DNA of 64,000 bases, taken from contig NZ_CAMQZG010000015.1 of assembly GCF_947039605.1 (NCBI RefSeq), positions 1 to 64,000 of the forward strand. The letters run 5' to 3'. How positions within the stretch are numbered: the first letter of the stretch is position 1; each line of letters opens with the position of its first letter. Under the pieces are notes generated by a model, which worked only from the letters and a program-made list of their open reading frames with translations, was not told where the DNA came from and searched no databases. The position numbers were made by a program, and so were the translations under genes. Positions 9,891 to 19,513 of the stretch are shown piece after piece. The DNA is from an uncultured Clostridium sp. Its GTDB lineage: Bacteria; Bacillota; Clostridia; Clostridiales; Clostridiaceae.

Positions 9891-9985
9891 AAAATTCTCC
9901 TAATCACTTCTGTTTATATACATAATTATATATTATCAATATTAACATATAAACAGAAATTTAATCATTGACTCTATTATTTTAA

Positions 9986-12004
9986 TTATTTCCAAATATT
10001 TCTCTTAAAGCTTTGATAAGTCATCAGAAAATATCCACTATACAGTATAATCATTATTATAAATGAAACTATGATATTCATAATAAATGCCTCATTCCCT
10101 ATATAAGCTTCAACTTGTTCTTTATATATATTTAAATATCCTGCTAGGAATAATATAAATCCTGTTACTGCAATTAAAAGTGCCACTCCAAAGTATATTG
10201 ATATTTGTTTTAAGATTATTTTATTTATATCTTTTTCTTCTACTCCAAGTTTCTCAAGTACTATAAATCTATCTTTATTTTCTATTGAATCTACAAGTTG
10301 TTTAAGTCCTAGAATAGTAAGGCTTATCATAAATAAAACTATCCCTACATACATCCCAAGTATTCTCATTCCAAGAGTTGCATTTAGTATTGTATTTTTT
10401 TCGACTGTTTTAATTCTTGCATATGGATATACTCTTCCATCTACATTTTTTATAATTTCATTATTAGATTCTTCAAAAATCTCATCTAACTTTCTACTTA
10501 ATTCTACTCCATCTTCAAAAGGTATTTTATCATCTAAATTAGCTACAAAATTATAAAATATAACCTCTTTATTTTCTAAATACTTATCATTAACTACATA
10601 TATCAATGGAACTCTATTAAAGTCATAGAATCCTTCCCCTATACTCTCATTTATTATTCCCTCATCTTTTAGCGTTAATTTTTGATTATCAAGTTTTATA
10701 TTATCTGTTTCTTTTATATACTCATCTAAAATTTCATCTGGCATTGTTTTTTCTATTTGTAGTATATATTCATTATTCTTTAGACTAACTTCATCATAAC
10801 CTAATACTTTTCTCATTTTATTAAAATCACTAAGTTTAATTGCTATTTGTTTTTCATACTCTGAGTTATCCTCTATAAAATAAGTACTAAATTCTATAAA
10901 ATCTTTCCCCTTATATATATCTTTACTAAGTTCTTTTTTATACGCATCATAATCCATATTGAATTTACTATACTCGTCATTATCAACTAATATTTCATTG
11001 CTAATTGCTATATCAAATGGAAGTCTATAATCTAAATAGCCTGATGCCCACTGCGCCATCATAAGTGAGCCTATAAAACTTATCATTCCAAAAAGCAATG
11101 TTAAACTTATAGTTGCCATTATCCCTGGGGATGATTTAATTTTAGCTGACAGACCTCCAAGTAAAACAAGGTTTGTCCCCTTATACTTAAAGCCTACAAA
11201 CCTTTCTTTCACTACAACTATTATGTAGGAAATTGAATAAAACATAAAGTATGTCCCAACTATAAATGAAACTCCACCAACAAGTAATGCTTTCATTAAG
11301 TTATGACCTGCATTGCTGCCAAAGAAATCTATGAATGTCATAAAAGATTTTAAACTTGCACAGTAGCAAATTACTGCTATTATAAATAGAACTATATAGA
11401 ATATTCCCTTTCTTTTAAATCTACAATCTGTCTTTTTATCTTGATTCATAAAATCTATAAGCTTAACTTTATTTAGTGCAATGATATTAAATAAACCTAT
11501 AACGCCAAACATTAGCAAAAAGAATATAATAGTTTGAATTGCTGTATCACCATAAAATTTAAAGTTAAATAAAATCTCTTGCTCTGCACTTACCAAAATA
11601 GATATAGTTAAAAGCTGTGAAAATATAGTTCCAAGCATTATTCCACAGACTATTGCAAATATTCCTATAACAATTGCTTCCATAAAAAACATAAGTGCTA
11701 CTGTCTTTTGCTCCATTCCAAGAAGTATATAAGTTCCAAACTCCTTATATCTCCTTTTCACCATATAACTATTTACATAAAAAACTAGAATTGTAAGTAC
11801 TAAAGTTATGAAGTAAGTTGAATATTTTAGCATCATCTGTAAATTTTCAAAATTTAATGTACTCTCTGTTATAAACTCATACTCACTACTTGAAAGTGAT
11901 GTAAAAGCATAAAACAAGCTAGAGCATAACATTATAGTTATAAAATATATTAGATAATCTTTTACTGATTTCTTAGCATTTTTAAGAGTTAAACTAACGT
12001 ACAT
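9986..12004 (-). CDS. BceB-like ABC permease for antimicrobial peptide resistance
   Basis: The 672-residue FtsX-superfamily permease has the BceB layout. Four N-terminal membrane segments (first MLCSSLFYAFTSL) are followed by two to four more. A large extracellular domain (about 330-540) lies before the next membrane segment, and three C-terminal segments end at IIMIILYSGYFL. The extracellular domain in BceB proteins recognises peptide antibiotics acting on lipid II cycle intermediates and signals to the kinase. The start overlaps the ATPase gene by 11 bp, so they are translationally coupled. Which drug is sensed cannot be told. Confidence 0.9.
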   Translation of the reverse strand: MYVSLTLKNAKKSVKDYLIYFITIMLCSSLFYAFTSLSSSEYEFITESTLNFENLQMMLKYSTYFITLVLTILVFYVNSYMVKRRYKEFGTYILLGMEQKTVALMFFMEAIVIGIFAIVCGIMLGTIFSQLLTISILVSAEQEILFNFKFYGDTAIQTIIFFLLMFGVIGLFNIIALNKVKLIDFMNQDKKTDCRFKRKGIFYIVLFIIAVICYCASLKSFMTFIDFFGSNAGHNLMKALLVGGVSFIVGTYFMFYSISYIIVVVKERFVGFKYKGTNLVLLGGLSAKIKSSPGIMATISLTLLFGMISFIGSLMMAQWASGYLDYRLPFDIAISNEILVDNDEYSKFNMDYDAYKKELSKDIYKGKDFIEFSTYFIEDNSEYEKQIAIKLSDFNKMRKVLGYDEVSLKNNEYILQIEKTMPDEILDEYIKETDNIKLDNQKLTLKDEGIINESIGEGFYDFNRVPLIYVVNDKYLENKEVIFYNFVANLDDKIPFEDGVELSRKLDEIFEESNNEIIKNVDGRVYPYARIKTVEKNTILNATLGMRILGMYVGIVLFMISLTILGLKQLVDSIENKDRFIVLEKLGVEEKDINKIILKQISIYFGVALLIAVTGFILFLAGYLNIYKEQVEAYIGNEAFIMNIIVSFIIMIILYSGYFLMTYQSFKRNIWK

Positions 12005-12761
12005 CTCTTACATCACCACCTAATAGTGCTACAACATCTAAAATTTGATTAAAGAATCTTTTTCTAGTATTATCACCTTTAACAAGCTCTGTAAATATCT
12101 TTCCATCTTTGATAAAAAGAATTCTATCGCAGTAACTTGCAGTAAAGCTATCATGTGTAACCATCAAAATAGTTGATGTATTTTTCTTGTTTAAATCAGA
12201 AATCATTTCTATAAATAATTGTGCTGACCTTGAATCTAGTGAGCCTGTTGGCTCATCAGCTAAAATTAATTTTGGTTTTGTAACAAGCGCTCTTGCACAG
12301 GCACATCTTTGTTTTTGCCCACCTGATACTTCATATGGGTACTTATCTAGAAACTCACTTATTCCAAGTTCCTTTGCAACACTTAAAACTCTAGCATCTA
12401 TATCAAACTTTGGAGTTTTATTTATAGTAAGTGCAAGGGCTATATTCTCATGCAATGTTAAAGTGTCTAAAAGATTAAATTCCTGAAATATAAATCCTAA
12501 ATTTTCTCTTCTAAACTTTGCAAGTTTCTTCTTTGAAATATCCGTTATATCTTCATTTGAAATAATTATATTTCCAGCACTAACCGCATCTATTGTAGAA
12601 ATTAAATTAAGAAGTGTTGTTTTACCAGAACCTGATGGTCCCATAACTCCAACAAATTCACCTTCTAAAACTTCAAGACTTATATCATCTATAGCTTTAA
12701 ACACATTACCCCCTCTACCATAATACTTTTCAATATTCTTAACATCTAAAATTTTACTCAT
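11994..12761 (-). CDS. BceA-like ABC transporter ATPase
   Basis: The 255-residue ATPase has Walker A GPSGSGKTT (about 41-49), Q-loop FIFQEFNLL, signature VSGGQKQR, Walker B LILADEPTGSLD and H-loop VTHD. The PTGSLDS block is typical of the MacB/LolD/BceA subgroup, and the YEVSGGQKQR neighbourhood fits BceA. It pairs with the overlapping permease to clear or free antibiotic-bound cell-wall precursors. It is preceded by a 94-bp gap that holds a BceR-type operator, so the transporter genes probably have their own inducible promoter. Confidence 0.93.
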   Translation of the reverse strand: MSKILDVKNIEKYYGRGGNVFKAIDDISLEVLEGEFVGVMGPSGSGKTTLLNLISTIDAVSAGNIIISNEDITDISKKKLAKFRRENLGFIFQEFNLLDTLTLHENIALALTINKTPKFDIDARVLSVAKELGISEFLDKYPYEVSGGQKQRCACARALVTKPKLILADEPTGSLDSRSAQLFIEMISDLNKKNTSTILMVTHDSFTASYCDRILFIKDGKIFTELVKGDNTRKRFFNQILDVVALLGGDVRDVR

Positions 12762-12813
12762 TTAAAATCACCTCTGACTATATTGTAAGTCACTATTCAT
12801 AAATCAAATTCGA

Positions 12814-12845
12814 TTGTAACTTACTTTATAGTTACAATATTGTCA
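12814..12845. promoter_or_regulatory. BceR-type operator before the ABC genes
   Basis: Two overlapping palindromes fill the gap between kinase and ATPase genes. TGACA-ATAT-TGTAA (minus strand, 12831-12845) fits the BceR consensus TNACA-N4-TGTAA. TTGTAACT-N8-AGTTACAA (12814-12837) is a perfect 8-bp inverted repeat. This is the expected position for autoinduction of bceAB by the response regulator. Confidence 0.65.
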
Positions 12846-12855
12846 CTTAAGATAC

Positions 12856-13890
12856 TTATTCAAAAATATTATTACTTGCAAACTCACCTTTTGGAAAAAT
12901 AATATCAATATTTGTGTAAACATTAAAGTCAGAGTCTATATATACATCAATCCCAAGCTTATCTGATAGCTTTTTGACTAAATAAAGTCCTATCCCTGTT
13001 GAATTATTATTCCCTCTTCCTTTTTCCCCAGTAAATCCTTTTTCAAATACTCTACCTATATCCTCACTTTTTATCCCTTGTCCATAATCTTTAATACTTA
13101 GACAAACTCCATTTTTAACCTTAGATACTTTAAACTCTATAACTTGCTGATTATCTTTTTTATATTTTATAGAATTATTAACAATCTGCTCTATAATAAA
13201 CTCGATCCACTTTTCATCTGAATATATAAGTTTATCTTTATCCGACATCTCAACAGAAATTTCATTTAAAATAAATTGTCTTCTATTTTTTATAAGCACC
13301 TTATTTATACACTCATTTAAGCTAATCTCTTTAACTAAATAATCTTTTTCTAAAGTTTCACTCCTAGCATAAAAAAGGGCTTGTTCAATATATAATTCAA
13401 CATTTGAAATTTCCGATAAAACTTCATTGGATATTTGATTTTTATTATTTTCTGAAATTAACTTTATTGCTGAAATTGGTGTTTTAATTTCATGCACCCA
13501 TTTCTCTATATAATCTTTATAATCCATTCTATCTCTTTTAACCTTTGAAAAATCCTCAAGCATACTTTTGCTAGTTTTTTTCAAAATATCATAATATATT
13601 TTATCTTCTAAAAGTTTTGGTTTATCTATGCATTCACTTAAAAGATACTTTTTATCAAGATTATTAATTGTACTATTTAGATAAGTTAAGTATTTCTTTC
13701 TACTTTTATATTCAATAAAATTCAAAGCTAAATCTACAAATGTAAGAATAGATACTATCATCAAAATATCTTTTACCTCTACACCCTTACTATATATAAA
13801 TATACCTACACTACTCATAACAAAAGTTTTTATTATTATATCGAGCCTTTTCTCAAGCAAAAAATTTATAAAACTAAAATCACTCATCAT
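12856..13890 (-). CDS. BceS-like intramembrane-sensing histidine kinase
   Basis: The 344-residue kinase has two close membrane segments (about 15-35 and 38-58) with almost no extracellular loop, the hallmark of BceS kinases that receive their signal from the BceB permease. The H-box is EKWVHEIKTPISAIK; the ATPase lobe has N-box IEQIVNNSIKY, GQGI and G2 box NSTGIGLYLVKKL. The start overlaps the regulator stop (ATGA). Together with the regulator and the transporter it forms a complete detoxification module. Confidence 0.92.
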   Translation of the reverse strand: MMSDFSFINFLLEKRLDIIIKTFVMSSVGIFIYSKGVEVKDILMIVSILTFVDLALNFIEYKSRKKYLTYLNSTINNLDKKYLLSECIDKPKLLEDKIYYDILKKTSKSMLEDFSKVKRDRMDYKDYIEKWVHEIKTPISAIKLISENNKNQISNEVLSEISNVELYIEQALFYARSETLEKDYLVKEISLNECINKVLIKNRRQFILNEISVEMSDKDKLIYSDEKWIEFIIEQIVNNSIKYKKDNQQVIEFKVSKVKNGVCLSIKDYGQGIKSEDIGRVFEKGFTGEKGRGNNNSTGIGLYLVKKLSDKLGIDVYIDSDFNVYTNIDIIFPKGEFASNNIFE

Positions 13891-14552
13891 ATAATATAGC
13901 CTTGCCCTCTTTTAGTTTTTATAAAATCAATTGCACCAAGCACTTCAAGCTTATGCCTAATCCTATTTATATTTACAGTTAAAGTATTATCATTAATAAA
14001 CATAGAACTTTCCCATAAATAATCCATAATATCAACCCTTGAAACTATCTTCCCCTTGTTATTAAACAGATAAACTAATATTTTAAGTTCATTTTTAGTA
14101 AGTTCCTCACATTTTTCTAAATAATTAACCCTACTAGTCAAAATATCAATCCTCACATCATTATGTACTAGCTCCTCACTATCAGTCTTTTTATAAACAC
14201 GCTTTAGAATACTACTAATCCTAGCAAGTAAAACCTGTGTATTATAAGGCTTGGTAACAAAGTCATCTCCTCCAAGAGTAATACTCATAAGTTCATCCAT
14301 ATCTGTATTTCTACTAGTCACAAAAATGATAGGCACATCAGAAAACTCTCTTATACCTGTACAAATTTTAAAACCATCATCAAAAGGTAAATTTATATCA
14401 AGCAAAATAATATCAACCTTATTATTTTTTACATACTCTACTACATTATCAAATTCATTTATTCCATAAGCATTGTATGCATTATTTTTTAGTAACACGC
14501 AAAGCTCTTTTCTTATTTTCTCATTATCCTCAACAACTAAAATATTAAACAT
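13887..14552 (-). CDS. BceR-like OmpR-family response regulator
   Basis: The 221-residue regulator has a receiver domain (1-115) with acidic pocket VEDNE, phosphoacceptor Asp in IILLDINLP (about Asp52), Thr in FVTSRN and Lys in VTKPYN. A winged-helix domain (about 130-221) ends with INRIRHKLE and TKRGQGYII. Start is at ATG behind AGGGGGAA. It is the first gene of the regulator-kinase-ATPase-permease set and is predicted to bind the palindromes before the ABC genes. Confidence 0.93.
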   Translation of the reverse strand: MFNILVVEDNEKIRKELCVLLKNNAYNAYGINEFDNVVEYVKNNKVDIILLDINLPFDDGFKICTGIREFSDVPIIFVTSRNTDMDELMSITLGGDDFVTKPYNTQVLLARISSILKRVYKKTDSEELVHNDVRIDILTSRVNYLEKCEELTKNELKILVYLFNNKGKIVSRVDIMDYLWESSMFINDNTLTVNINRIRHKLEVLGAIDFIKTKRGQGYII

Positions 14553-14671
14553 ATTTCCCCCTAGCTTGTATTAATCAATATTTCAATTTTACATTTTTCT
14601 CAAGAAAAATTCATAGAATTAAAATCAATTTTTTATTAATATTTAAAACTCAAAAAGTAAATATAAGAAAC

Positions 14672-14706
14672 AAAAAACTCTAGCCATAAGTAACTAGAGT
14701 TTTTTT
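14672..14706. terminator. Bidirectional terminator between Wadjet-side genes and bce genes
   Basis: AAAAAACTCTAG pairs with CTAGAGTTTTTT, giving T-runs on both strands. On the minus strand it ends the Wadjet-linked transcript before the bceR promoter. Confidence 0.85.
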
Positions 14707-14711
14707 ATTGC

Positions 14712-14801
14712 TTATATTTTAGATTTTATTGTTAACTCATTTAAATCTATTATTGCATTTATTATCTGCAAAAAATCAATGCCTAATATTCCATTTATCT
14801 C
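14712..14801 (-). pseudogene. C-terminal remnant of a clan AA aspartic protease
   Basis: Reading the minus strand from 14801 gives EINGILGIDFL followed by NAIIDLNELTIKSKI and a stop. NGILGIDFL...AIIDL is the characteristic C-terminal part of retropepsin-like (clan AA) bacterial proteases. The catalytic DTG half is missing: upstream the sequence turns directly into the adjacent small gene in another frame. In related bacteria the small gene upstream and this protease appear to be neighbours (from memory). The simplest reading is an internal deletion of most of the protease gene. Confidence 0.7.
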
Positions 14802-15042
14802 GAATCCACAATCTTTCATCAATATCTAGTACCTCTTTAGATGTGTTATAAACATACATTTCCTTAGTTTTATCTGCTTTGTGTCGTATAGAATAATTCT
14901 TTAGAGCTTCATTACCATTCTCATACGCTCCTATTACAGACATATCTTCTATAATCCTTTTTCCACTAACTGAATTTGCTTTAAGCATCTCAATCAGAAC
15001 CCACTTATTATTATAATTATCTCTTATTTCATTCCATTTCAT
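14776..15042 (-). CDS. Small conserved protein, C-terminus altered by deletion
   Basis: The 88-residue protein begins MKWNEIRDNYNNKWVLIE and ends in YVYNTSKEVLDIDERLWIR plus a short tail. It resembles a small protein commonly encoded next to a clan AA aspartic protease, whose usual end is close to the LWIR point. The last residues (DKWNIRH) are an out-of-frame reading of the protease remnant, so they are probably not native. A strong AAAGGAGGG site precedes the ATG. Function is unknown. It lies about 60 bp after jetD, possibly in the same transcript. Confidence 0.7.
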   Translation of the reverse strand: MKWNEIRDNYNNKWVLIEMLKANSVSGKRIIEDMSVIGAYENGNEALKNYSIRHKADKTKEMYVYNTSKEVLDIDERLWIRDKWNIRH

Positions 15043-15099
15043 ACAGCATCCCTCCTTTCTTATATTTTCTCATTCCATAAGATAATTATAATATCAAAT

Positions 15100-16290
15100 C
15101 TAAAAAATTATTTCCTGTTCAAGTTTTTTATTATGTTCTAACATAAATTCAAAAAGATTATAGTGCTCCTTATACTCCTGAACTTCAAGCATTCTTTTTA
15201 ATTCTTTTATATCATTACTACTTAGTCTTTTCCCATAACCCATATATTTTTTTAAAGTATCTATATTCATATTTAATGCCTTAAATGGAATTCCTGTTTT
15301 TCTCTTTAAATTACTTAAAATCTTAAAACCACCTACATCTATATCTCCGCAGTGATAATATTCAATAAATCTATTATTCTCATAAATTTTTTTCAAAAGA
15401 TCTTCTCTTACTTTATTATGATATCCTCCTAGATATATCGCTGTATCTTCTCCTTTAAGATTATTAAAAGATGTAAGATTTTCAATCGTTACTAATTTTT
15501 TCGATTTAATTACTATATTGCTTAATTTATCTATATCTTTTGAACTTATTCCTATTCCATTAGATAAATTTGATAATTGCATTTCATTTCCATCTATATT
15601 TAAACTTATATTACCTCTAAAATATACATATGTGCTATTTTTCATTATGTTATAGTCTAACTGACTTTTTTCTGTACTAAAATCAGTTATTATTTTAAAC
15701 ACTTTATTTTCTAATTCCTCATATCGTTTTGAATCACCATACAATTTTATTGAAAAACTTCTTCTCAGAATTTCTTCTTTTTGTTTCATCACTGAATAAA
15801 TACCAACTATTATATCTTTACACTCACCTAACTTTTCAATATCCATATATTTTTTTATAGATTTGTTTATACTAAAACTCTCTAAAACAAACTTAGTGAA
15901 ATTTTCTAAACATTCAATATTTGACTTATATTCCTCTAATAATTCAATTAATTTATTTTCACTCCCCTTTTTAGGGAGTCTTCCTAAATATACATAAATA
16001 TCTTCAGTATTTAAAATATTTAAACTGACTTTTTTTATTATATGATTATCAAACCCACTACCTCTATAAAGATTTATAAAAGAATATTTCTCTAGTTCTT
16101 CACAAACTGCATCTATTTCCATCTTTTTTCTAGAATCCAATTCATCAAAATACTCTGGTAATGTTTTTTCATTAAACTTAAAATATATATTATTCAGGGA
16201 ATCTGTTTTGTATAACTTACTTTTTTCATATTTATCAATTAATTTATTTAAAATTAATTTTTTATAATTCTTCATAGCTATATACCTCAA
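15100..16290 (-). CDS. jetD: Wadjet component JetD (Toprim nuclease)
   Basis: The 396-residue protein has a JetD N-terminal DUF3322-like part (KKLILNKLIDKYEKSKLYKT...) and a C-terminal DUF2220/Toprim domain. The metal-binding motif is YYHCGDIDVGGFKIL, and the conserved Glu lies in VTIENLTSF. In characterised Wadjet systems JetD is the topoVI-like nuclease that cuts plasmid DNA trapped by JetABC. The gene start overlaps jetC by 29 bp, so translation is coupled. Length and active-site residues look intact. Confidence 0.88.
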   Translation of the reverse strand: MRYIAMKNYKKLILNKLIDKYEKSKLYKTDSLNNIYFKFNEKTLPEYFDELDSRKKMEIDAVCEELEKYSFINLYRGSGFDNHIIKKVSLNILNTEDIYVYLGRLPKKGSENKLIELLEEYKSNIECLENFTKFVLESFSINKSIKKYMDIEKLGECKDIIVGIYSVMKQKEEILRRSFSIKLYGDSKRYEELENKVFKIITDFSTEKSQLDYNIMKNSTYVYFRGNISLNIDGNEMQLSNLSNGIGISSKDIDKLSNIVIKSKKLVTIENLTSFNNLKGEDTAIYLGGYHNKVREDLLKKIYENNRFIEYYHCGDIDVGGFKILSNLKRKTGIPFKALNMNIDTLKKYMGYGKRLSSNDIKELKRMLEVQEYKEHYNLFEFMLEHNKKLEQEIIF

Positions 16291-19200
16291 TTATGCTACT
16301 CTTATCCATTTTCATAGCGAGTAATGTCGTACTTACATATGGAGCTATTGATTCTATTTTTTGTGGTGGAGCTGCAACTATAACTTGCAATCCTAAGTTT
16401 TTATAAAACTGCATCATTGACACAATTCTTCCCTCATCCATTTTATCAAACGCTTCATCAAAAATTATAAGTTCCATAGATTCTCTATTTGTATATGAAT
16501 TTCTATATAACTGTAAAAATGAAGAGGCAATTATAACATAATAAGGTGTTTGAGTTTCCCCTCCACTTTTTTCCTTACAAACTTTAGAAAATTTAGCTTT
16601 ACTTCCATCTTTATATTTAAGTAAAATATCATATTCCATATAATTTCTATAATCAGTAAACTTCCTTAAATACTCTTCTGAATTGCTATCATCTATTGTT
16701 AACTTCTCAAATAATTCTTCTAAGGATTCTTTATATTTATTTTGGAATGAGCCTGTAAATAAATTAAATCCTTGTACAAGATTTTCTTCATCCATAACCA
16801 TATCATGATACTTAGTTAATTCATTATTTTTTTCTAACTTAAACTCATATTCTTCCTCACCAAAGAATATTCCTTTTAATCCCTTATTAAGAGTTTTAAA
16901 CTCTAACCTAGCACATTCTATATACTCCTTTAATTTTGATATAAAATGTTCTTTAAACTCCTCTTCTGCAATATTTTTTGCATCTTTTACCTTTTCTTCA
17001 AATTCTATAATTTTACTTTTTTTAAGATTATCAAGTTCTTTTTGGAATATAGCTATATTCTTTAATCCAATTTCAGCACCAAATTCATATATATTATTAT
17101 ACTCAAGTTGCTTTATTTTTAAATTATCTTCTGATTCTAACTGTTGCTTTTCATATCTACTTCTTGAATTAAAAAAATTGTTTTTTATAACCTGATTAGT
17201 TTTATTTTCTCGTTCTAATTTAAATCTCAATTCACCCTCTTCTGCAATTACAATATTCTCTGTATAAATCATTTCAAGTTCAAATATCTTTTTCTTCAAA
17301 AAAACATCTTTTTCTTTTTTTATTCTTTCATTCTCTTTTATATTAGCCATATAGCTAATATGACTTTTATCTAACTCACTTATTTTCTTTTTTATTTCAT
17401 TAATTTTCTTTTCAATTTCTTCTTTACGTTTAACTAAGTCTATATACGTAGACTTTTCTTGATTTTCTTTTATTTCATACTCTAATTTAGCTATATTTTT
17501 CTCTAACTCATCATATTCTTTAATAATATTTAACTTCTCTGCTATCTCTTTTAATTTGACTGAAACCAAGATATTGAGATGACTTTCAATACTTTTAAAT
17601 TCAATATTTTTCTCATTTAAACTAACTTTCAATATATTAGCTTCTTCTTCTTTCCTTTTCAATTGCACTGACCACGCATCATTCCCTATAAATGGAATTT
17701 CAAACTTTTTAGGACTAATAGCCCTGACTACATTATTTTTATGCATCATACATTCTTTTGTTATAGAAATTTTATGGCTCTTTAATTCTGAAACCTTATC
17801 ACATCTTATTACATTTCCTAATATACTATTTATAAACTGTTTAGCAGATTTATTTTTAGAATTAACTATTCTTCCTAATGAATTTTCATCTGATTCTTTA
17901 AACTTACTCAACTTTCCTATATTTATAATCCCATAACCATATAACTTTTTTATTTTCTTAAATTTATCATACACACTTATTGCATAATCAAAATCTTCTT
18001 CTTCAACAATCAAATAAAATTTTTGTTTGTTTAAATATCCTTCGATCGCATTTTGCCAACTTGTATCTGTTATCTCTAACAAATCACATAAAATTTTAGG
18101 ATTAACTTTTTTCCCAATCTTTTCTGCCTCTTGTATTATCAGTGCTTTTAGCTTAACTACTTCTTCTGGATACTGTAGTTTCCTACTATTTAATTCTCCT
18201 ATTATTTTTTGTATTCTCTTTAACTCTTCAAATATTTTTTCATTTCCTATTTTCAACTCCGCTATAGAACCATATAAGGTGTTTTTCATTTTTTCTATTA
18301 CTTCTGCATTTTTTTCAAAACTCAATTTTAATATTTCTAAATTTTCAATTCTTATATTTAAAAGCATTTCATAAACTTCTCCATAAATATTTTTGAAGTT
18401 ATAACTCTCAAAATTATGATTTTTATATAAATTTTTTAAATATATCTGTTGAGTATTTATCTGCTTATATAAAATATCTCTTTCTCTTCCTAATTTTTCT
18501 TTCTCTCTTATTTTAGGAATTAAATCATTCTGTAATTTTTCAACTATCTTAAATTCTTCATTACTTTGTATTTGAATTTCTATATTATTTCTATACTTAT
18601 TTTCACTTTCAATTTCTTCATTCTTCCTTCTCTTCTTTTCTTGTACTTCATTTATTAAATAATTATTTTTTTCTATATTTTTCAAGCATAAATTCATCTC
18701 ATCAATTAAAATATTTTCTTCAGCTTTTATCACTAAATAATTATGCAAATCACTCAGCTCTTTTCCTTTTTCCCAATTTCGATAATGTAAGTTTATCTCT
18801 TCTAATTTTTCTACTTTAATTTTAACTTCATCAAGCAAATATTCAAATTCTCTATAAATCCTTATGTTTTCCCTGAGTTCTTCTACATTAATATTTTTTT
18901 CTTCTAAAACATAAGAATAAACAAATTCTTTAACATTGCTTATAGGCTTAAATGATAATGCTTTAGGTAACAACTCAAAAAATTTCTCATTAAAATTACC
19001 TAATCTATTTCTAAAATCTCGTTTTGCCTCACTTGCTTTAAACATTTGTATTTTAAACTCACTAGCATACCTTTTAAATTCTGTTATGCTCTTTGGTACA
19101 CCATCTATAAACTCAATACTCTTCAATTCCATATTTTCTATTCTATAAAATTTAGAATCTGCTGATACTTCAGATGAAGAATCTATAACTACTCCAATTA

Positions 19201-19513
19201 TAAACTTTCTTTTTTTCTCTTCCTCATAAAACTCTAATGCTATATGAGAAACAACATTATTTTCTCTTTCAAACTTTTTACCTTCTTTTCCTGTTTTATA
19301 TCTAACATACCCTACTAATTTTCTTTTTGATGATTCATTTGCTGCCTTATTAAAATTTTTCTCTGAGCAAGTAAGAACAAACTGAATTGCATCTAATATT
19401 GTAGATTTCCCAGCTCCATTATCGCCTGATATAAGTACAGAATCATTTATTTCTATAGTTTCATTAATGAAGGCATGCCAATTTATAATCCTAACCCCTG
19501 TTAACTTCTTCAA
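16262..19513 (-). CDS. jetC: Wadjet component JetC (MukB/SMC-like ATPase)
   Basis: The 1083-residue SMC-type protein has an N-terminal Walker A SGDNGAGKST (29-38). Long coiled-coil arms (about 210-430 and 640-900) flank a hinge around 440-600 (PEEVVKLKALIIQEAEKIGK...). C-terminal signature SGGETQTPYY and Walker B MELIIFDEAFDKMDEGR follow. It is the loop-extruding motor that tests DNA for closed circularity. The gene overlaps jetB by 23 bp upstream and jetD by 29 bp downstream. No frameshift is seen. Confidence 0.93.
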   Translation of the reverse strand: MKKLTGVRIINWHAFINETIEINDSVLISGDNGAGKSTILDAIQFVLTCSEKNFNKAANESSKRKLVGYVRYKTGKEGKKFERENNVVSHIALEFYEEEKKRKFIIGVVIDSSSEVSADSKFYRIENMELKSIEFIDGVPKSITEFKRYASEFKIQMFKASEAKRDFRNRLGNFNEKFFELLPKALSFKPISNVKEFVYSYVLEEKNINVEELRENIRIYREFEYLLDEVKIKVEKLEEINLHYRNWEKGKELSDLHNYLVIKAEENILIDEMNLCLKNIEKNNYLINEVQEKKRRKNEEIESENKYRNNIEIQIQSNEEFKIVEKLQNDLIPKIREKEKLGRERDILYKQINTQQIYLKNLYKNHNFESYNFKNIYGEVYEMLLNIRIENLEILKLSFEKNAEVIEKMKNTLYGSIAELKIGNEKIFEELKRIQKIIGELNSRKLQYPEEVVKLKALIIQEAEKIGKKVNPKILCDLLEITDTSWQNAIEGYLNKQKFYLIVEEEDFDYAISVYDKFKKIKKLYGYGIINIGKLSKFKESDENSLGRIVNSKNKSAKQFINSILGNVIRCDKVSELKSHKISITKECMMHKNNVVRAISPKKFEIPFIGNDAWSVQLKRKEEEANILKVSLNEKNIEFKSIESHLNILVSVKLKEIAEKLNIIKEYDELEKNIAKLEYEIKENQEKSTYIDLVKRKEEIEKKINEIKKKISELDKSHISYMANIKENERIKKEKDVFLKKKIFELEMIYTENIVIAEEGELRFKLERENKTNQVIKNNFFNSRSRYEKQQLESEDNLKIKQLEYNNIYEFGAEIGLKNIAIFQKELDNLKKSKIIEFEEKVKDAKNIAEEEFKEHFISKLKEYIECARLEFKTLNKGLKGIFFGEEEYEFKLEKNNELTKYHDMVMDEENLVQGFNLFTGSFQNKYKESLEELFEKLTIDDSNSEEYLRKFTDYRNYMEYDILLKYKDGSKAKFSKVCKEKSGGETQTPYYVIIASSFLQLYRNSYTNRESMELIIFDEAFDKMDEGRIVSMMQFYKNLGLQVIVAAPPQKIESIAPYVSTTLLAMKMDKSSIIEVYSYEEL

